64,000 bases of DNA from Neurospora tetrasperma FGSC 2508 (GCF_000213175.1 NW_009799099.1:5151985-5215984); one strand, 5' to 3'. Shown: positions 45,481 to 56,480, counted from the stretch's first letter. The notes: generated by a model not told the origin, from the sequence alone. Program-made: numbers and translations.

Positions 45481-45868
45481 AAACTTCCGTGGTTTGCCAA
45501 AGCTATTATAAATAATATAATATTGTGTGTAGTCCTTAACGGGAGCTCTAGGCTTACTACGTTCCTAGGTGCAATTGATTACAAATTTATAAGACTTTGC
45601 CTATATATTTATTACCTTATAAAGAGCCTTAATTGTAGCCGTAGGAGGTATTGCGCTAGAGGGTAGGTTTATAATTATATTTCTTTAATTAAGAATTCGG
45701 TTTCTAATTCACTATCGTTAGAATTGGGTGGCCGTACGTTAGAATCGAGGGTATTACTATTAGAGAAGCTTTCCTACCCCTCCTCCTCCTCCTCGTATAG
45801 GTAAGGTCGATGGGCGGGGGCGCATTTACTTCCTAGGGCGACACTATCTTTTTATAAGGTAATTTGAA

Positions 45869-46393
45869 GGGAAAGCCTCCCCGCACCCTCTTGAATCCTA
45901 GACGTACCCTCCCCCACCCAGAAAAGTGGGACTACAGCTGCATGACACCTGACACTGAAAATCCTGTTTTTGCACGCTAAATTTCGTCTTCTCAATGTCT
46001 ACTAACATTCCTCTATATTAATTGCCCGCGTTTTCTTCCTTCTTTCTTGCACGGCCATTAGCACTCATCACTACTACATCCGTTGCACTACAGCTATTAC
46101 TACTATACCCGCTATTATTATACCCGTTTCTACTATATATATTTATTACTACTCTACCTATTACGTACTAATCTCAATAGCTACCTCTATTAAGTACCCT
46201 ATAGGTCCCAAGCCCCTTCCCAGTGCAAAGAAAGGATGTAGCTATTTTGTGGTAGATTGGGATTTTCAGCAATATATTCAGGTTCATCATAAATTACGAG
46301 ATTACCCGCTAAAACAGCCGGTATTATATAACAGCTGTCATTAAGTGGGACAGGGTACGTCTAGGAAAAGGGAGGGTGCGGGGAGGCTTTCCC
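45869..46393. mobile_element. 525-bp non-autonomous TIR element inside MULE2
   Basis: Both ends begin GGGAAAGCCTCCCCGCACCC, inverted and identical for 20 bp, and similarity continues through CCTAGACGTACCCT to about 45 bp. Flanks are AATTTGAA and ATTTTAAA, 6 of 8 alike, a possible decayed 8-bp duplication of hAT type. The interior has imperfect ACTACTA/CCCGCTATTATTA repeats and no coding frame. Less RIP-affected than MULE2, so probably younger. Confidence 0.75.
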
Positions 46394-46671
46394 ATTTTAA
46401 ACGTTAAAGAAGGTTAGTTAATGCTTTTAATAATTAATGCGATTGATATTTATGTACGTGCGGTTAGTTCTAGCCTGTTCTGGTGTTTATAGCTTGCTTG
46501 GTAGTAAAGAGGAAGTAAAAAGAAGGTTAAGTTGAAAGGTATGTTCAAAAGAAGGGGTTCTACTAGTTGATTGGGCTGGGTACTGTTTGTATGGAAATGC
46601 TGTTGTATAACTACTGTCTGATTGTATTCAAGGTTGGTAAGAGAAAAGCTGCACGTTAAAACCTAACCCGA

Positions 46672-46715
46672 TGGGTGCCCCCGTAAGACGACCCGGGTGC
46701 CCCTAGAGTAAATGC
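46672..46715 (-). repeat. Right TIR of MULE2
   Basis: Mirror of 42837-42880. Helitron H1 starts directly beyond it. Confidence 0.75.
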
Positions 46716-46839
46716 TATAATTAAAAGCAATATACTAATTATTCGTATAAAGTAATACAAATAACCAACCTTTACTATGCTATCCCGGATTATTGATTAT
46801 ATAAACCGGTATTAATATAATACTACGTACTATCTATAG

Positions 46840-47120
46840 TGCTATAAACTTCCCGATAATTCGATGAGCGCTGAGGCCGTATATCGTTTCAACTTCCCTC
46901 GGGAAATATACGACAGACTGTATATTACTTGTGAATTCACCCTATTAAATAATATATTCGATAATATATGCAATAATACTGATATCAATAGTTAGAACCC
47001 TACTATATTGCTAAGGTGGTTGGCTAATACTAATATCTCTCTATATACTAATATTTAAACCGTCCTTCATTATATCGCTAAATACTATTCGAAAACCGAA
47101 ACGAAATCTCTATCTTACTA
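46840..47120 (+). pseudogene. Helitron Rep C-terminal remnant (H1)
   Basis: The translation keeps 'YRFNFPREIYD', then 'NNTDINS-NPT-LLRWLANTNISLYTNI-TVLHYIAKYYSK-E', which match the conserved Rep-to-helicase region of fungal Helitrons ('CRF-FPR', 'N-LLSLGW-AN-DI', 'YI-KYCSKPE'). The same block is in H2 at about 58030-58260. Only this end of Rep is present in H1. Confidence 0.7.
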
Positions 47121-47249
47121 GTAACTTACAATCTAAATTCTTCCGTATATTTCGAACTGTAGGCCACTACTATCCTTCGTAACGAAATTAATAAATAAAC
47201 TACTACTTAAAAGAAATTAGTCTACTTAGGAAGTCTATTATCATTTTCT

Positions 47250-49450
47250 ATACTTACTCCTATATAAAGGTATAAGGGTAGTCCGCTCTATAGATTATCG
47301 ACCTAGGGAAGATTAGAACCCATTTACCGTTGAGGTTAATAACGAAGTATAAGGTTATATTGCACAATTTAACAAATAATTTTAATACAATTATTAATTT
47401 ACCGACTTAATTTACTTTTAGTTTTATATATATACCAATTAAACGATTCGGCTATAGCGTTTATATAAGGAGCTATGTATACTAAAATGTATGCCTAAAT
47501 ATAAGGGGGATATTACATCTAGTACTTATTAAGACTTTTACTATATTAAAATAATATTATATTACCTTTGTTATTTTAATACTAATTTAAAGGTAATCGA
47601 CGGGGTAGTATATACTACTTAGTCTAAGGCCTACGACTATTATTGAAATATTTATAATTAATATAAATACAACTACAATAGGGAGTCATTTGAACTACCG
47701 CCTAAAAGTAATATCGAAGTTATACCGCCCAACGAAGAAATATAGTAGGATAATTAGATACGTATAGCTCAGGAAGCCCCGGATCGACCTATAAGCCTTA
47801 ATAAAGATATTAATCTTCTTAGCCGACGCCCTATCAACTTCGAATATAACTAGCAATCCTATTACGGATTATATAATAATATTATAATTAATATCCTAGA
47901 TTATTAGAAAGGTATAAAATTTAATTATCCTAAAATATTTAAAGCAAATATAGTTACCGGTACTATAATAGACGGCCTTAACCCCGAGTAACGCTTTATT
48001 TACAATATATCCGTCGGATATTACAAAGTATTTTTTCGTAATAATAATCCTTTACCCCTAAGAATATAGTTCGTTAGTAAGGGTAGTACTAATAAATCAT
48101 ATATTATTCGACTACTCTCCGTTCGCCTAGAGGAACTAACTCCTAATAACCGCCGATATACCAACGAATAAAGGCTTCCTATCGTTATACGGGTTACTCC
48201 TACTAGTATAGTAGCTGATAATATTAATAGCTCTATATTATATTCGATACTTCGGCTACCTATTTCAAAAAATAATACTATACTACTGGACTTAAGCCCT
48301 AATAATTTAGCGTCTTTGCAATTAAAGCTTTATTATTTATTTTATTTAATTATAGACGAGAAATCGATGATCGGTCTTAAAATAATTTATTACCTAGATT
48401 AGTAGTTGAAGAAGGCGTTTCCTAACTACAATAATACTTTGTTGAAAATAGGAATATTCTTTTAATAGGAGATTTCTACTGATTTACCCCCTATAATGGA
48501 AAAGGCCTTAATTAATACAAAACCAAACAGGGAGTTATCGCTTTAAAATATAGTAGGGAAGTTAGCGTACTATTCATTCGATTATACTATTAAATTGAAA
48601 TAGATTGTCCGGTAGGGAAGTAATAAATAGGCGGTGTTTCGAAATATATTTAAAGGTCTACGGTATTCGCAGCCTACTCGAGAGCATTAGGACCTCCTAT
48701 CTATATAGGTAAATACCAATCTACAATAGCAAGGGTATAATATTAATATCTTCGAGGATGTATTATATATATATACTTAATTAATACCCAAATTAGAAAT
48801 TACAACTAAGACTACCTTAAATTGTTCGGCGCCCCGGTAATTCAAATACACGCCGATCATACTAATTCGAAGGCTAGCGAAATTAAATCTATTTATACTA
48901 GCAACCTTTATAAATAACTGTCTCTAATTATTAGCGTTAAAATTATATTTACTAAAAACGTTTAGACTGAAAAAGGGTTAGTAAATAATACTATTAGCAC
49001 TATTCACAATATCGCTTAGTATTATAATAACTAACCTGGAAAAGTAGCGCTTTATACTCTATTATTATATTTTCCTAATTATACTAATCCTCCCTATTTC
49101 AAATAGGAGGGTTTTAATACAAATATCGTACCTATTTTCCGCTCTATTCGGGACTTTATAAAAATTTCTACTTATTATACGAAAAAATAGTTCCTTATTA
49201 CTATTATTCATACTATTATAATATATGAATTGTAGGGTACGATTATTAATACTACTATCCTAGATATATTAAAAACTGACTTTACCCCTAGCCTAACGTA
49301 TATCGCCGTTTCGAGAGTAAAAACGCTATAGGGTATAATATTCGATTGCTCTTTTAATATTAATACTATACGGACGAAAGGTAGCAAAATTTAATTTGAG
49401 TACTATACCGACGTTATTCGGAGGCGGCCTTAATGAATATTACTTCCTAC
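47250..49450 (+). pseudogene. PIF1-type helicase of Helitron H1
   Basis: Motifs in order: a Walker A block near 48062-48100 ('VSKGSTNKSY', from GKGGTGKS), Walker B 'IIDEKSMIG' near 48350, 'GDFY-LPP' near 48470-48500, and late 'AVSR---LQGI' near 49305-49340. Helitron helicase unwinds DNA during rolling-circle transposition. The upstream part (47280-47650) has the 'EVQGYI' and 'VDGV-Y-T--KA' blocks that link Rep to the helicase in this family. RIP-type stops and a few frameshifts break it. Confidence 0.7.
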
Positions 49451-49730
49451 TCTAGTACCGGTAGTACTAGCACTGGCAATATAATTCTATTACCGATTCT
49501 ATACACCTTAGTTATATTTAATTAATATTAATAGTATATAATTAATATATATTCCCGTACGGACGTTACCCCTTTTCTATTTCCTGTTTCTTTATATTCG
49601 CAAGACGACCGCCTTTTTATTTTATATATCGCCTTATTTCTTTTAAAATAAATATTAATATTACTCGCTCCTAGTAGTAGTACCGTTATATTAATACCGT
49701 CCTTATCAACCTTCTCTCTACTACTACTAT

Positions 49731-50050
49731 AGCGCAAATTAAACGCTAATAGCGCCTTTATAAAGATATTTAATAGTCCTACCGCTGGCCGGTCCCTATT
49801 ATTACTATAGCGTAAATCAATTACCGATAATACCTTTACAGAGATATCTAATAGTCCTACCGCTAGCTAGTCCCTATTACTACTATAGCGTGAATCAATC
49901 GCTGAAGCACCTTTATAAAAATATCTAATAATCCTACCGCTAGCCGGTCCTTATTACTACCATAGCGCGAATCAAACGCCGATAACGCCTTTATAAGAAT
50001 ATCCAACAATCCTACTATTAGCTAGTACCTATTAATACTATAGCGCGAAT
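49731..50050 (+). repeat. 78-bp tandem repeat in H1 (4 units)
   Basis: Starts of the AGCG landmark fall at 49731, 49809, 49887, 49964 and 50042, i.e. steps of 78, 78, 77 and 78. Each unit has ACTATAGCG, a CGCCGATAACGCC-like part, a CCTTTATAA part and CCTACCGCTAGC. The near-constant step of 26 codons suggests it encoded a protein repeat. H2 has only two units. Confidence 0.75.
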
Positions 50051-50080
50051 TAATCGCCGATCTATTGGAGTAGTACTAAT

Positions 50081-50282
50081 GGCCTAAATAAAGGCTATCG
50101 CCGAATACTTTACGCTTAGTAAGGTAGTAGTTATATGTATAACCTAAATAAAGGCTAAAATCGCCGAATACTTCACGCCTAAGGAGGTAGTAGTTACAAG
50201 TATAGCCCAAATAAAGGCCAAGACCGCCGAATACTTTACACTTAATAAAGTAGTAGCTACGGGTATAATTTAAATAAAGGCC
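50081..50282 (+). repeat. 60-63-bp tandem repeat in H1 (3 units)
   Basis: The CCAAATAAAGGCC landmark recurs with steps of about 60, 63 and 63. Translation of a unit reads like 'AQIKAKIAEYFTPNKVV'. All steps are multiples of three. The matching block in H2 (61083-61290) has steps of 63, 69 and 63. Confidence 0.75.
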
Positions 50283-50479
50283 GATTACCGATTCGTTTAA
50301 ATAAAATACGTAGGTACACTATAGAGCCAGTATATAGCTAAATACTCTTCCTAATATATATACCCTTATTATATAAGCGGAGGTAGGTTTCGTTTCAATT
50401 ACGATAAGAATTAGCCGTTCCTAAACCTCCCTAATGCAAATAGATTATTAATAGTAGAAAAGTACTATTTAAAGCGTAG

Positions 50480-51070
50480 CTATTATATATACAGTAGTAA
50501 CTATTTAGAAGTCCATCGGGACTAAATTACTTAGAAATTTACTAAGAGTAGGCCGAATAATCCCGAATAAGAATTTTTATCATAGAAAATACGTACTACG
50601 TTCCTTGGGAAGCGTTGACCTTCTATAATTCATCTTTATTTATTTAAGTAAACTATTGAAAATATATTTATTAGGACTAAATTGCCTAGAAATCTATTAT
50701 TCCTCGAAAGGCGTTAACCTTCTACACTTCATTATTAATCCCCGCTCATTCGGTCAAACAAGTGAAAATATATTCATTGGGACTAGATTGCCTAAAAGTC
50801 TATCGGGACTAGAAAAATCTATTTTAGTACCCTCTCTCTCCCTTCGAGAGGGAGGTCCTATACTAAAAAAAGAATAAGAAGAGGCTTTAACTACGGAGTC
50901 TTCTTTATCGTTAACTATAGTAAGAGGTTATAACGAGGCGGAATTCTATTTATATCATTAGTAGAGGGTTTTTAATAAATTTTAACGGTTATTTTTATAT
51001 AATATATTGGAGGGTAGATTGATAAGTGGAAGGTCGATCGATAAGTAGAAGGACGATTGGTTTGGGTACG
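50480..51070 (+). other. Repetitive stretch between repeats and second coding block of H1
   Basis: The phrase AAGTCTATCGGGACTAGATTGCC and a TTCCTCG-GGCGTTAACCTTCTAC block occur several times; H1 has about one extra unit relative to H2 (61500-61720). A GC-richer 36-base block at 50828-50863 is identical to 61681-61716. At 51010-51060 short units GATCGATAAGTGGAAGGT occur about three times. Confidence 0.5.
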
Positions 51071-51469
51071 AAGTCCGTTTTACGGTAATATATTCGATAT
51101 ATTCGAGTGTATATAGATAGTTCGACTATATATACCCGATTTAGCGGTTTATATAATAGAGATAGGTAATCCTTAAATTTATTATTTCATCTTTATTACT
51201 ATTACAACCTACCTAATAAATCCCGTTTATATAATTACTTACCTACCTACTTATTTACTTACCCGTACCCTTATTAGTTATAGGTTTTATATATCGTTTA
51301 GAATCATTTTACTCCCCTCCTTTCTCTTCTTTTCTTCCCCAAACTATACTATATACAACTATATAAGTAATTATTAGTATTATAGCTATTTTTCCCTTCT
51401 GCTTTATTAGCCTAATTAATAATTCTTATATAAATATAGTATCTTCTAATATATCTCTGCCTATTAGTT

Positions 51470-52130
51470 CTTTTACGTCTATATTTGATTTAGCCTAGCC
51501 GCCCGCCCCCAAAATTCCTACCCGCCCTCCTAAGCTTGCTATACCTACTAACCGCCGCTACTACTACGAAGATACTTCCCTAAATACTCCGGCCGCTATT
51601 ACTACCACTAATCGCTCATTTTAATTACCCTAATATCCTATTAATAAATTTCTTCCCCGCCGCACTAGGTTATTAGAGAAGGAAAAGGCTAAGGAACTTA
51701 TAGTTACCTCCCCCTCTATAAAAAAGAAGAAAATTATAAATTCCTTTTTTTCCCTTTTTTCTTTTATATTCAATTATAATATTTATTATTATATCTATTA
51801 GGATAATAATAATAAAGTCGAGGATAATAGTCGTAGTAGTAGCTTTCTATACGGTTATTTGTATAATATTCCGTATTAATATTGTATGTAGAATAAGTAC
51901 TATTGTATCGAGCTTAAAACGGGTAAAGGAAAGAAGTATTATATCTATACTTAGAAGAGGGTTAATTGCAACCCTAGACGTTTCAAGATGTATATAGTAT
52001 ATTGGGCGTTGTAGGACATTAGAGATATTAGTAACGATAGTGCTATACGCAAGTACTATAATAATATTTTTAATACTATTAGCCCTATAGTTCGCTTAGA
52101 GAAGGCTGGCGTTATCCCCCCGTAAAGTTT
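51470..52130 (+). pseudogene. Unidentified coding remnant X1 in Helitron H1
   Basis: This is a Pro/Arg/Lys-rich N-terminal part (51490-51740: 'PPAPKIPTRPPK', 'KEKAKELIV', 'KKKK'), an AT-rich interval (51740-51790), and a better-conserved domain at about 51790-52130 with patterns such as 'KKYYIYT-KRVN', 'MYIVYWAL-DIRDI', 'NDSAIRKYYNNIF' and 'IVRLEKAGVIPP'. The same pieces occur in H2 at 62340-62990 and align residue by residue apart from RIP-type changes. I do not recognise the family. Conservation of the frame in both copies argues for a real accessory gene of the Helitron. Confidence 0.45.
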
Positions 52131-52199
52131 TTCTTTTTAATTCTTTTTTTCCTTTTTTTTAGCAATTTCTTTTTAGTAACAATGGCTCACATAAGACTA

Positions 52200-52660
52200 T
52201 AGTAGCTTTATCGACTTTACCTTCGGGTATAAGACTCTTATCATCCTTTGTATTTATAATAATAAAGTTCGTCGTTTTACTTCTCTTATCCCCAGTCCTA
52301 TCCCTCCGGCTTTTAAAACTTTTACTACCCCCCCAGCCCTCGCCCGCTAAGAAAACCTCCCTCCCAACCACTCTCTCCCTACCCCCCCTCCCCCCCTTCA
52401 CTAATTATATTATCCCCCCGGCCCTCCCTATTTCTACTCTAATCAAGTACCTCAATTAATCCATCATTAAAGTTTATTTTATAGTGCTAAAGAGGGATAT
52501 AAAATACTATTTTAAAGTACTAAAGTAATTCTAAGAGTAGGAAAAGAAGAAGAAGGAGCTGGATACCGCTATTACTAGTGATTTAGAGGTTCTTCGGCCT
52601 TTCGGCTCTTATTCGTTCAAGCGGCCTAACCGGAATTAAGGAGGATAAGAAAGATAAGAA
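52200..52660 (+). pseudogene. Unidentified Pro-rich coding remnant X2 in Helitron H1
   Basis: The plus-strand translation has 'DYSSFIDFTFG', 'VRRFTSLIPSP', a Pro-rich run (52320-52420) and a later 'FVQ-AQPE' followed by Lys/Arg-rich sequence. It is matched in H2 at 63060-63560, where the Pro-rich run is longer. Family not recognised. It may be the downstream part of X1. Confidence 0.35.
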
Positions 52661-53330
52661 GGATAAGGAGGAAAAGGATAAAAATAAAAATAAAAACGTT
52701 TATTTAATTACTAGTATATCAATAATAACCTATCTTTACTTTTCTTTTTTTCCGCCTTCGGGTATAAATACTAATACTTACTATCTTACTCTCAACCTAT
52801 TTACATATCTTAATTTATACTATAAATAATCCCCGGTTCTATATATAACCATATACTTCTTAATTTCTACATCTTTACCTACAAGTAACCGCCTAAATAT
52901 TTAATTATTAATTATTTATACTAACCTTAATAGCTTAAAGATTTCAATAGACTTATTATCAACGGAAATTGAATAGAAGTAGATTATTAATCCTTAAAGT
53001 ACTATTAGTTAGTACATTTTTACAAGCATATAATTTAGTATATTACTTTAAACGGATTAGGAAATTAGAAAGACTTACAACCTTTTTTCTTTTTAATAAA
53101 TAAATTTATCTTTAAGTAGCAAGGCCATCTTAATACTAACCCAGCTGATTATAATCCATTAGCGCTTAATAGTGATTAAATTATAATACTTTTCCTCTTC
53201 CTTAGTATATCCTTTAAGCGCTCCTCGAATTACAAATTATCATCCTCCAATATAATTAACATACTAATATTTATAGTAACTGGTTAATAATAGAAGTAAG
53301 CGAAAGTATTGAAAATAATAGGTATACGAA

Positions 53331-53570
53331 ATAAATAGACGGATAAAAAGAATAAATAGTAAATAGAATAGGTTTATAAATATAAAAAATACCGACTATA
53401 GAATAGGATAGAGTTAATATTTTTGAAGCGCAGCTGTTATAGTCTAGAGAAAGAAGTGTATTAACACGAAGTGAGCGAGCATAGCGGAGCTTCTCTCTAA
53501 TAGGGCGACACCCCTGTCATTAATCCCTGTAAGTTCTCTATCCTATGAGTAACCTGGTCGTCGGGCAATC
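53331..53570. other. Transition region after H1
   Basis: AT-rich DNA passes into a GC-richer, CpA-retaining part at about 53430. The stretch AAGCGCAGC and GAAGTGAGCGAGC...GCGGAGCTTC (53427-53493) could form imperfect hairpins of the kind found near Helitron 3' ends, but no clear CTRR terminus can be fixed. Confidence 0.35.
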
Positions 53571-53705
53571 CGTTCCTTAGATTGGTTAGAATCCTTCCCG
53601 CCGCAATTCGCTCCTTTATTTGGTCAGAGCCTGTTGCGTCCGCTCCTTTAATTAGTCAAAGTCCATCGGGCCCGTACTTATTATTAATCAGTCAGCGTCC
53701 GTCTT
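53571..53705 (+). repeat. 32-38-bp tandem repeat with ATTGGTCA-like core (4 units)
   Basis: Units start at about 53571, 53609, 53641 and 53673 with CGYTCCTT, followed by ATTGGTTA, TTTGGTCA, ATTAGTCA and ATCAGTCA, then AGAGTCC-like and CGGGC-like ends. The core resembles an inverted CCAAT motif, but no gene follows, so a regulatory role is not claimed. Confidence 0.6.
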
Positions 53706-53871
53706 TCTAAATAATATAAAACAAAGTTCTATATTTAATCTCGTAAATTAACTATATATTGTAAATCTTTATCAATTCTGGAATAGGCTATTTTATAGCG
53801 GTTATAGGTATTTAGTATTTACATCGGTAAATAAACATTTAGAGTGCGTACTAGTAAATCCAATGAGGGTC

Positions 53872-54005
53872 CCCGGGGGTATCCCCCGGGTGTCTCTCCC
53901 TTAACCCTAACCCTTTTACTAGGGGTCCCCGGGGGTATCCCCCGGGTTTATTTCTTCTAACCCTAACCCTTACAATAGGGGGTCCCGGGGGGCGGCAGCC
54001 CCCTA
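53872..54005 (-). repeat. GC-palindrome and CCCTAA tandem units
   Basis: Two units 56 bp apart each carry the near-perfect hairpin CCCGGGGGTATCCCCCGGG (53872-53890, 53928-53946), a pyrimidine-rich spacer and TAACCCTAACCCTT (53903-53916, 53958-53971). A third, degraded hairpin (GGGTCCCGGGGGGCGGCAGC) follows at 53981. The stretch keeps CpA/TpG. The layout recalls 13021-13200. Confidence 0.75.
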
Positions 54006-54069
54006 ACAATATAGAACCCACAAATTCTTTTCTAAATTCTACACACACGCGCATTAACTTCCACACAAT

Positions 54070-54700
54070 CGAACTCGACGCTATTTAATCGACTATTTCT
54101 TTTTCTACCTACTTCTATTAATTAAATAATTATTATAATTTATAAATATTATATTTTGATCCGAATACCTTATTAATAATATTCTTAGCTATTTATATAT
54201 TAATCGACTACTTAAACCCAACTTCCTTTATATATAAGCAATTGCGTTCGATCGATATACAATTTAGTAATTAATATATTTATAATATAAATACTAAATA
54301 GTATTCGAATAATAATCTACGATCGATAATCGACTATATATACCCGACTTCCTTTATATACCCGCGATTACCCCTAAAACGCTTAATTCCTAATAACTAT
54401 TGTATTTTCTTAGAGTAACTAATACTAATATTCATTTGTATAGTATTTCTAATTAAATTTATTATCCGTGTTATAATACTTGTTATAGCTATATCCCCTA
54501 TACTAATCGGTATTATAAATATAAATATCATAATATATATTATTGTAGAATATAGCTTCTCTTAACCTATTTAGCCCCGAACCTCCCCTATCTATACAAT
54601 TATCCCCCTTTAAATAAAGCCTTTAAAATAAAGAAGAAGAAATTAAATTGAAGTATTATAAAAACTATAAAAGAAACCTCCCTTTATTTAAATTCGCTGG
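54070..54700. other. AT-rich stretch before the H2 coding part
   Basis: No gene or motif recognised. Several ATCGATCGAT-like and TATATACCCGACTTCC blocks repeat (54220-54240 and 54340-54360). Confidence 0.5.
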
Positions 54701-55700
54701 AAAGAGGGATCTAATTAGGTTAGTTTAGTAATACTTTCAATATTATAATCTCTAAGGAAAACGTACAGCGAATTTACTTTAGGCTATAAACTTTATTCGT
54801 AATTATATTAATATACTAAACCCGGCCGCTTCTATACCTAGTATACCTATTATTCCAGCTCCTCCAGCTCCAGCTCCCCCAATTCCAATTCCCCCGGCTC
54901 CCCCAGTTTCTATTTAGGAAGCTCCTATAGTGCCTATAGTACGCTGTTTATAATCCTTAACTCCTACCCCTACCTCTACTATCCCGGCTCAATAATTAAT
55001 ATAGAATACTACTATTAATAGCCGTACCTATACAATAGTATTACGAATACCCGTACTACGAATAATAGGGCCTTTATTTCTTAGGAGAGGTATAGATTTA
55101 TAAGATTTACCCCTTATAGTAGAAGTCCGCCGAGCGTATAAAGTTATTCGTAAGGAATATTATTAACGCTAGCGCTAAAATAAAAATATATTATTTATAC
55201 CCTCCCTCCGAATACTATATAATTTATAATTATTATCCTTAAATATATTAGTATCAAATAACCCGGCTAGGCCGTCAGGGAATTAAATAAATATAAGGGA
55301 CGGTCATAATACTGATAGAAATTATTCTAATAAGAATCCGGCCTAGGTTGAATACTATAGGTATCGTTTTATACGTCTAATAAATATCCGCTATTAAAAC
55401 CCAAGTTTTACTAATTTTTGTATTTATTCTATAAATATAGTAATCGAGTTAGATAAAGATTCTAGTAAATTAATACGGATAAAAAATATTATTAACTTTA
55501 TTTCTACTAACTCTATTAGTAGAGTGGGTTTTTTATCAGTAATATTAGTATAAATAGCGCTAGAGTAAATTTATTAATGTTAATAGTTGTAATATAGTTC
55601 GATGTTTAAGGTATCTTTAAAATAATTAAGAAGAAGATGAGTAAAATAATAACCGCTAAAATTCTAATAACTTCTTATTATTATAATTATAGGATATATT
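54700..55700 (+). pseudogene. N-terminal Pro-rich coding remnant of H2
   Basis: Translation near 54840-54910 gives a Pro/Ala/Ile-rich tandem run from CCAGCTCC/CCCCCAATT-type units. It is followed by a region with 'TPTPTST', an Arg-rich stretch and 'RPSGNQIN' near 55270. I cannot match it to a domain. It precedes the DUF6570-like block on the same strand, so it is probably the variable N-terminus of the same protein or an upstream gene. Confidence 0.3.
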
Positions 55701-56179
55701 ATTATCCTAATTATTTTTCCCTATTTTATTTAATCCATTCCCCTTTTTATTTTCCTAAGTATTAACCCCCCTTCGTTTATAGGGTCCTACTCTAGGGATA
55801 CTAGCACCCTCTAAACCCCCTTACCTTCGAACGGCTACCCTAAGAATACTTGCTACGCCTAATAATATAAGTATAAATATAAATATATAGTATCCCGAAT
55901 TTATAATCCTCTAACCCGAATTAGAAAATCCGGTAAATTGAAAATATATACTTTATTCTAACCCCCCCCCTTCAAAAGTAGCACCCCCCTCTTCTTCCTA
56001 ACTATTATTTCTAAAATTAGATAATCCCTAACTGTAACGAAGGTTATATAAATATATTTAATAATATTATATTTAATATTAAATAAAAAGAATATATCTT
56101 ATACTATAAATAATAGTTGGATTTACATTTTAAGCGTAGTATATATAAATATTATATAAATAGGCGGAAAAAATAAAGA

Positions 56180-56480
56180 CCTACAGACGTACTGTTTTAC
56201 TTCGCCGAGAATTTTAAAGACTTTAGTAATATAAATCCGGCTCTACCTAAACTTTCCCCCGTTGAAGAGTAGTTGATTGCCCGGGTCTATATTTATATTA
56301 ACGTTTATTTTATTAGGGGGGTTTAATATTAGTACTATAATTATATTTTTAATTTTCTTCGAAATATTAATTTAGTATACAACCGTCTACCTCTTTTCCT
56401 AGAAGAGTTTTATATTATTATATTTTACTTACGAAATACAAATAACTAGGAATAAATTAGGAAATAATTTTAATATAATT
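56180..56480 (+). pseudogene. DUF6570-like domain of Helitron H2
   Basis: The translation reads 'PVEE-LIARVYIYIN----RG-Q-QYYNYIFNFLRNI--VYNRLPLLPEEFYIIIF', matching the H3 block at 13880-14180 and the domain that precedes Rep in many fungal Helitrons. Upstream 'PADVLYFAENFKDFSNI' also fits. The domain's role is unknown. Confidence 0.65.

Larger units (their letters stand above)
42837..46715 (-). mobile_element. MULE2: Mutator-like transposon with 44-bp TIRs
   Basis: Inverted repeats at 42837-42880 and 46672-46715 share TTTACTCT, GGGGC, CCGGGTCGTCTTACGGGGGC and ACCC. The interior encodes a minus-strand MULE transposase remnant, interrupted by a 525-bp TIR element. No target duplication is visible: the left flank is a gag-like fossil and the right flank is inside a Helitron, so at least one flank has been rearranged. 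Not related in TIR sequence to MULE1. Confidence 0.75.
46716..53330 (+). mobile_element. Helitron H1, 5'-truncated copy
   Basis: It aligns from its first bases with 57900 onwards in H2, about 10.9-11.2 kb downstream in the same orientation, and continues to the window end in H2. It holds the end of Rep, a PIF1-type helicase, two coding-phase tandem repeats, minisatellites and two further unidentified coding remnants. The part equal to 54000-57900 of H2 is missing; its left edge is MULE2. RIP-affected throughout. The 3' CTRR end is not located with confidence. Confidence 0.7.

Noticed and set aside
50828-50863. A 36-base block identical between H1 and H2, at first taken for a constrained hairpin
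   Set aside because: It contains no CpA or TpG, so it offers no targets to RIP. Identity is explained without selection.
53571-53705. A CCAAT-box promoter array
   Set aside because: No gene begins nearby on either strand, so the resemblance is noted only as a repeat.
53851-54066. A 71-residue minus-strand frame with Pro/Gly/Arg-rich sequence
   Set aside because: It is a translation of the palindrome/CCCTAA tandem units.
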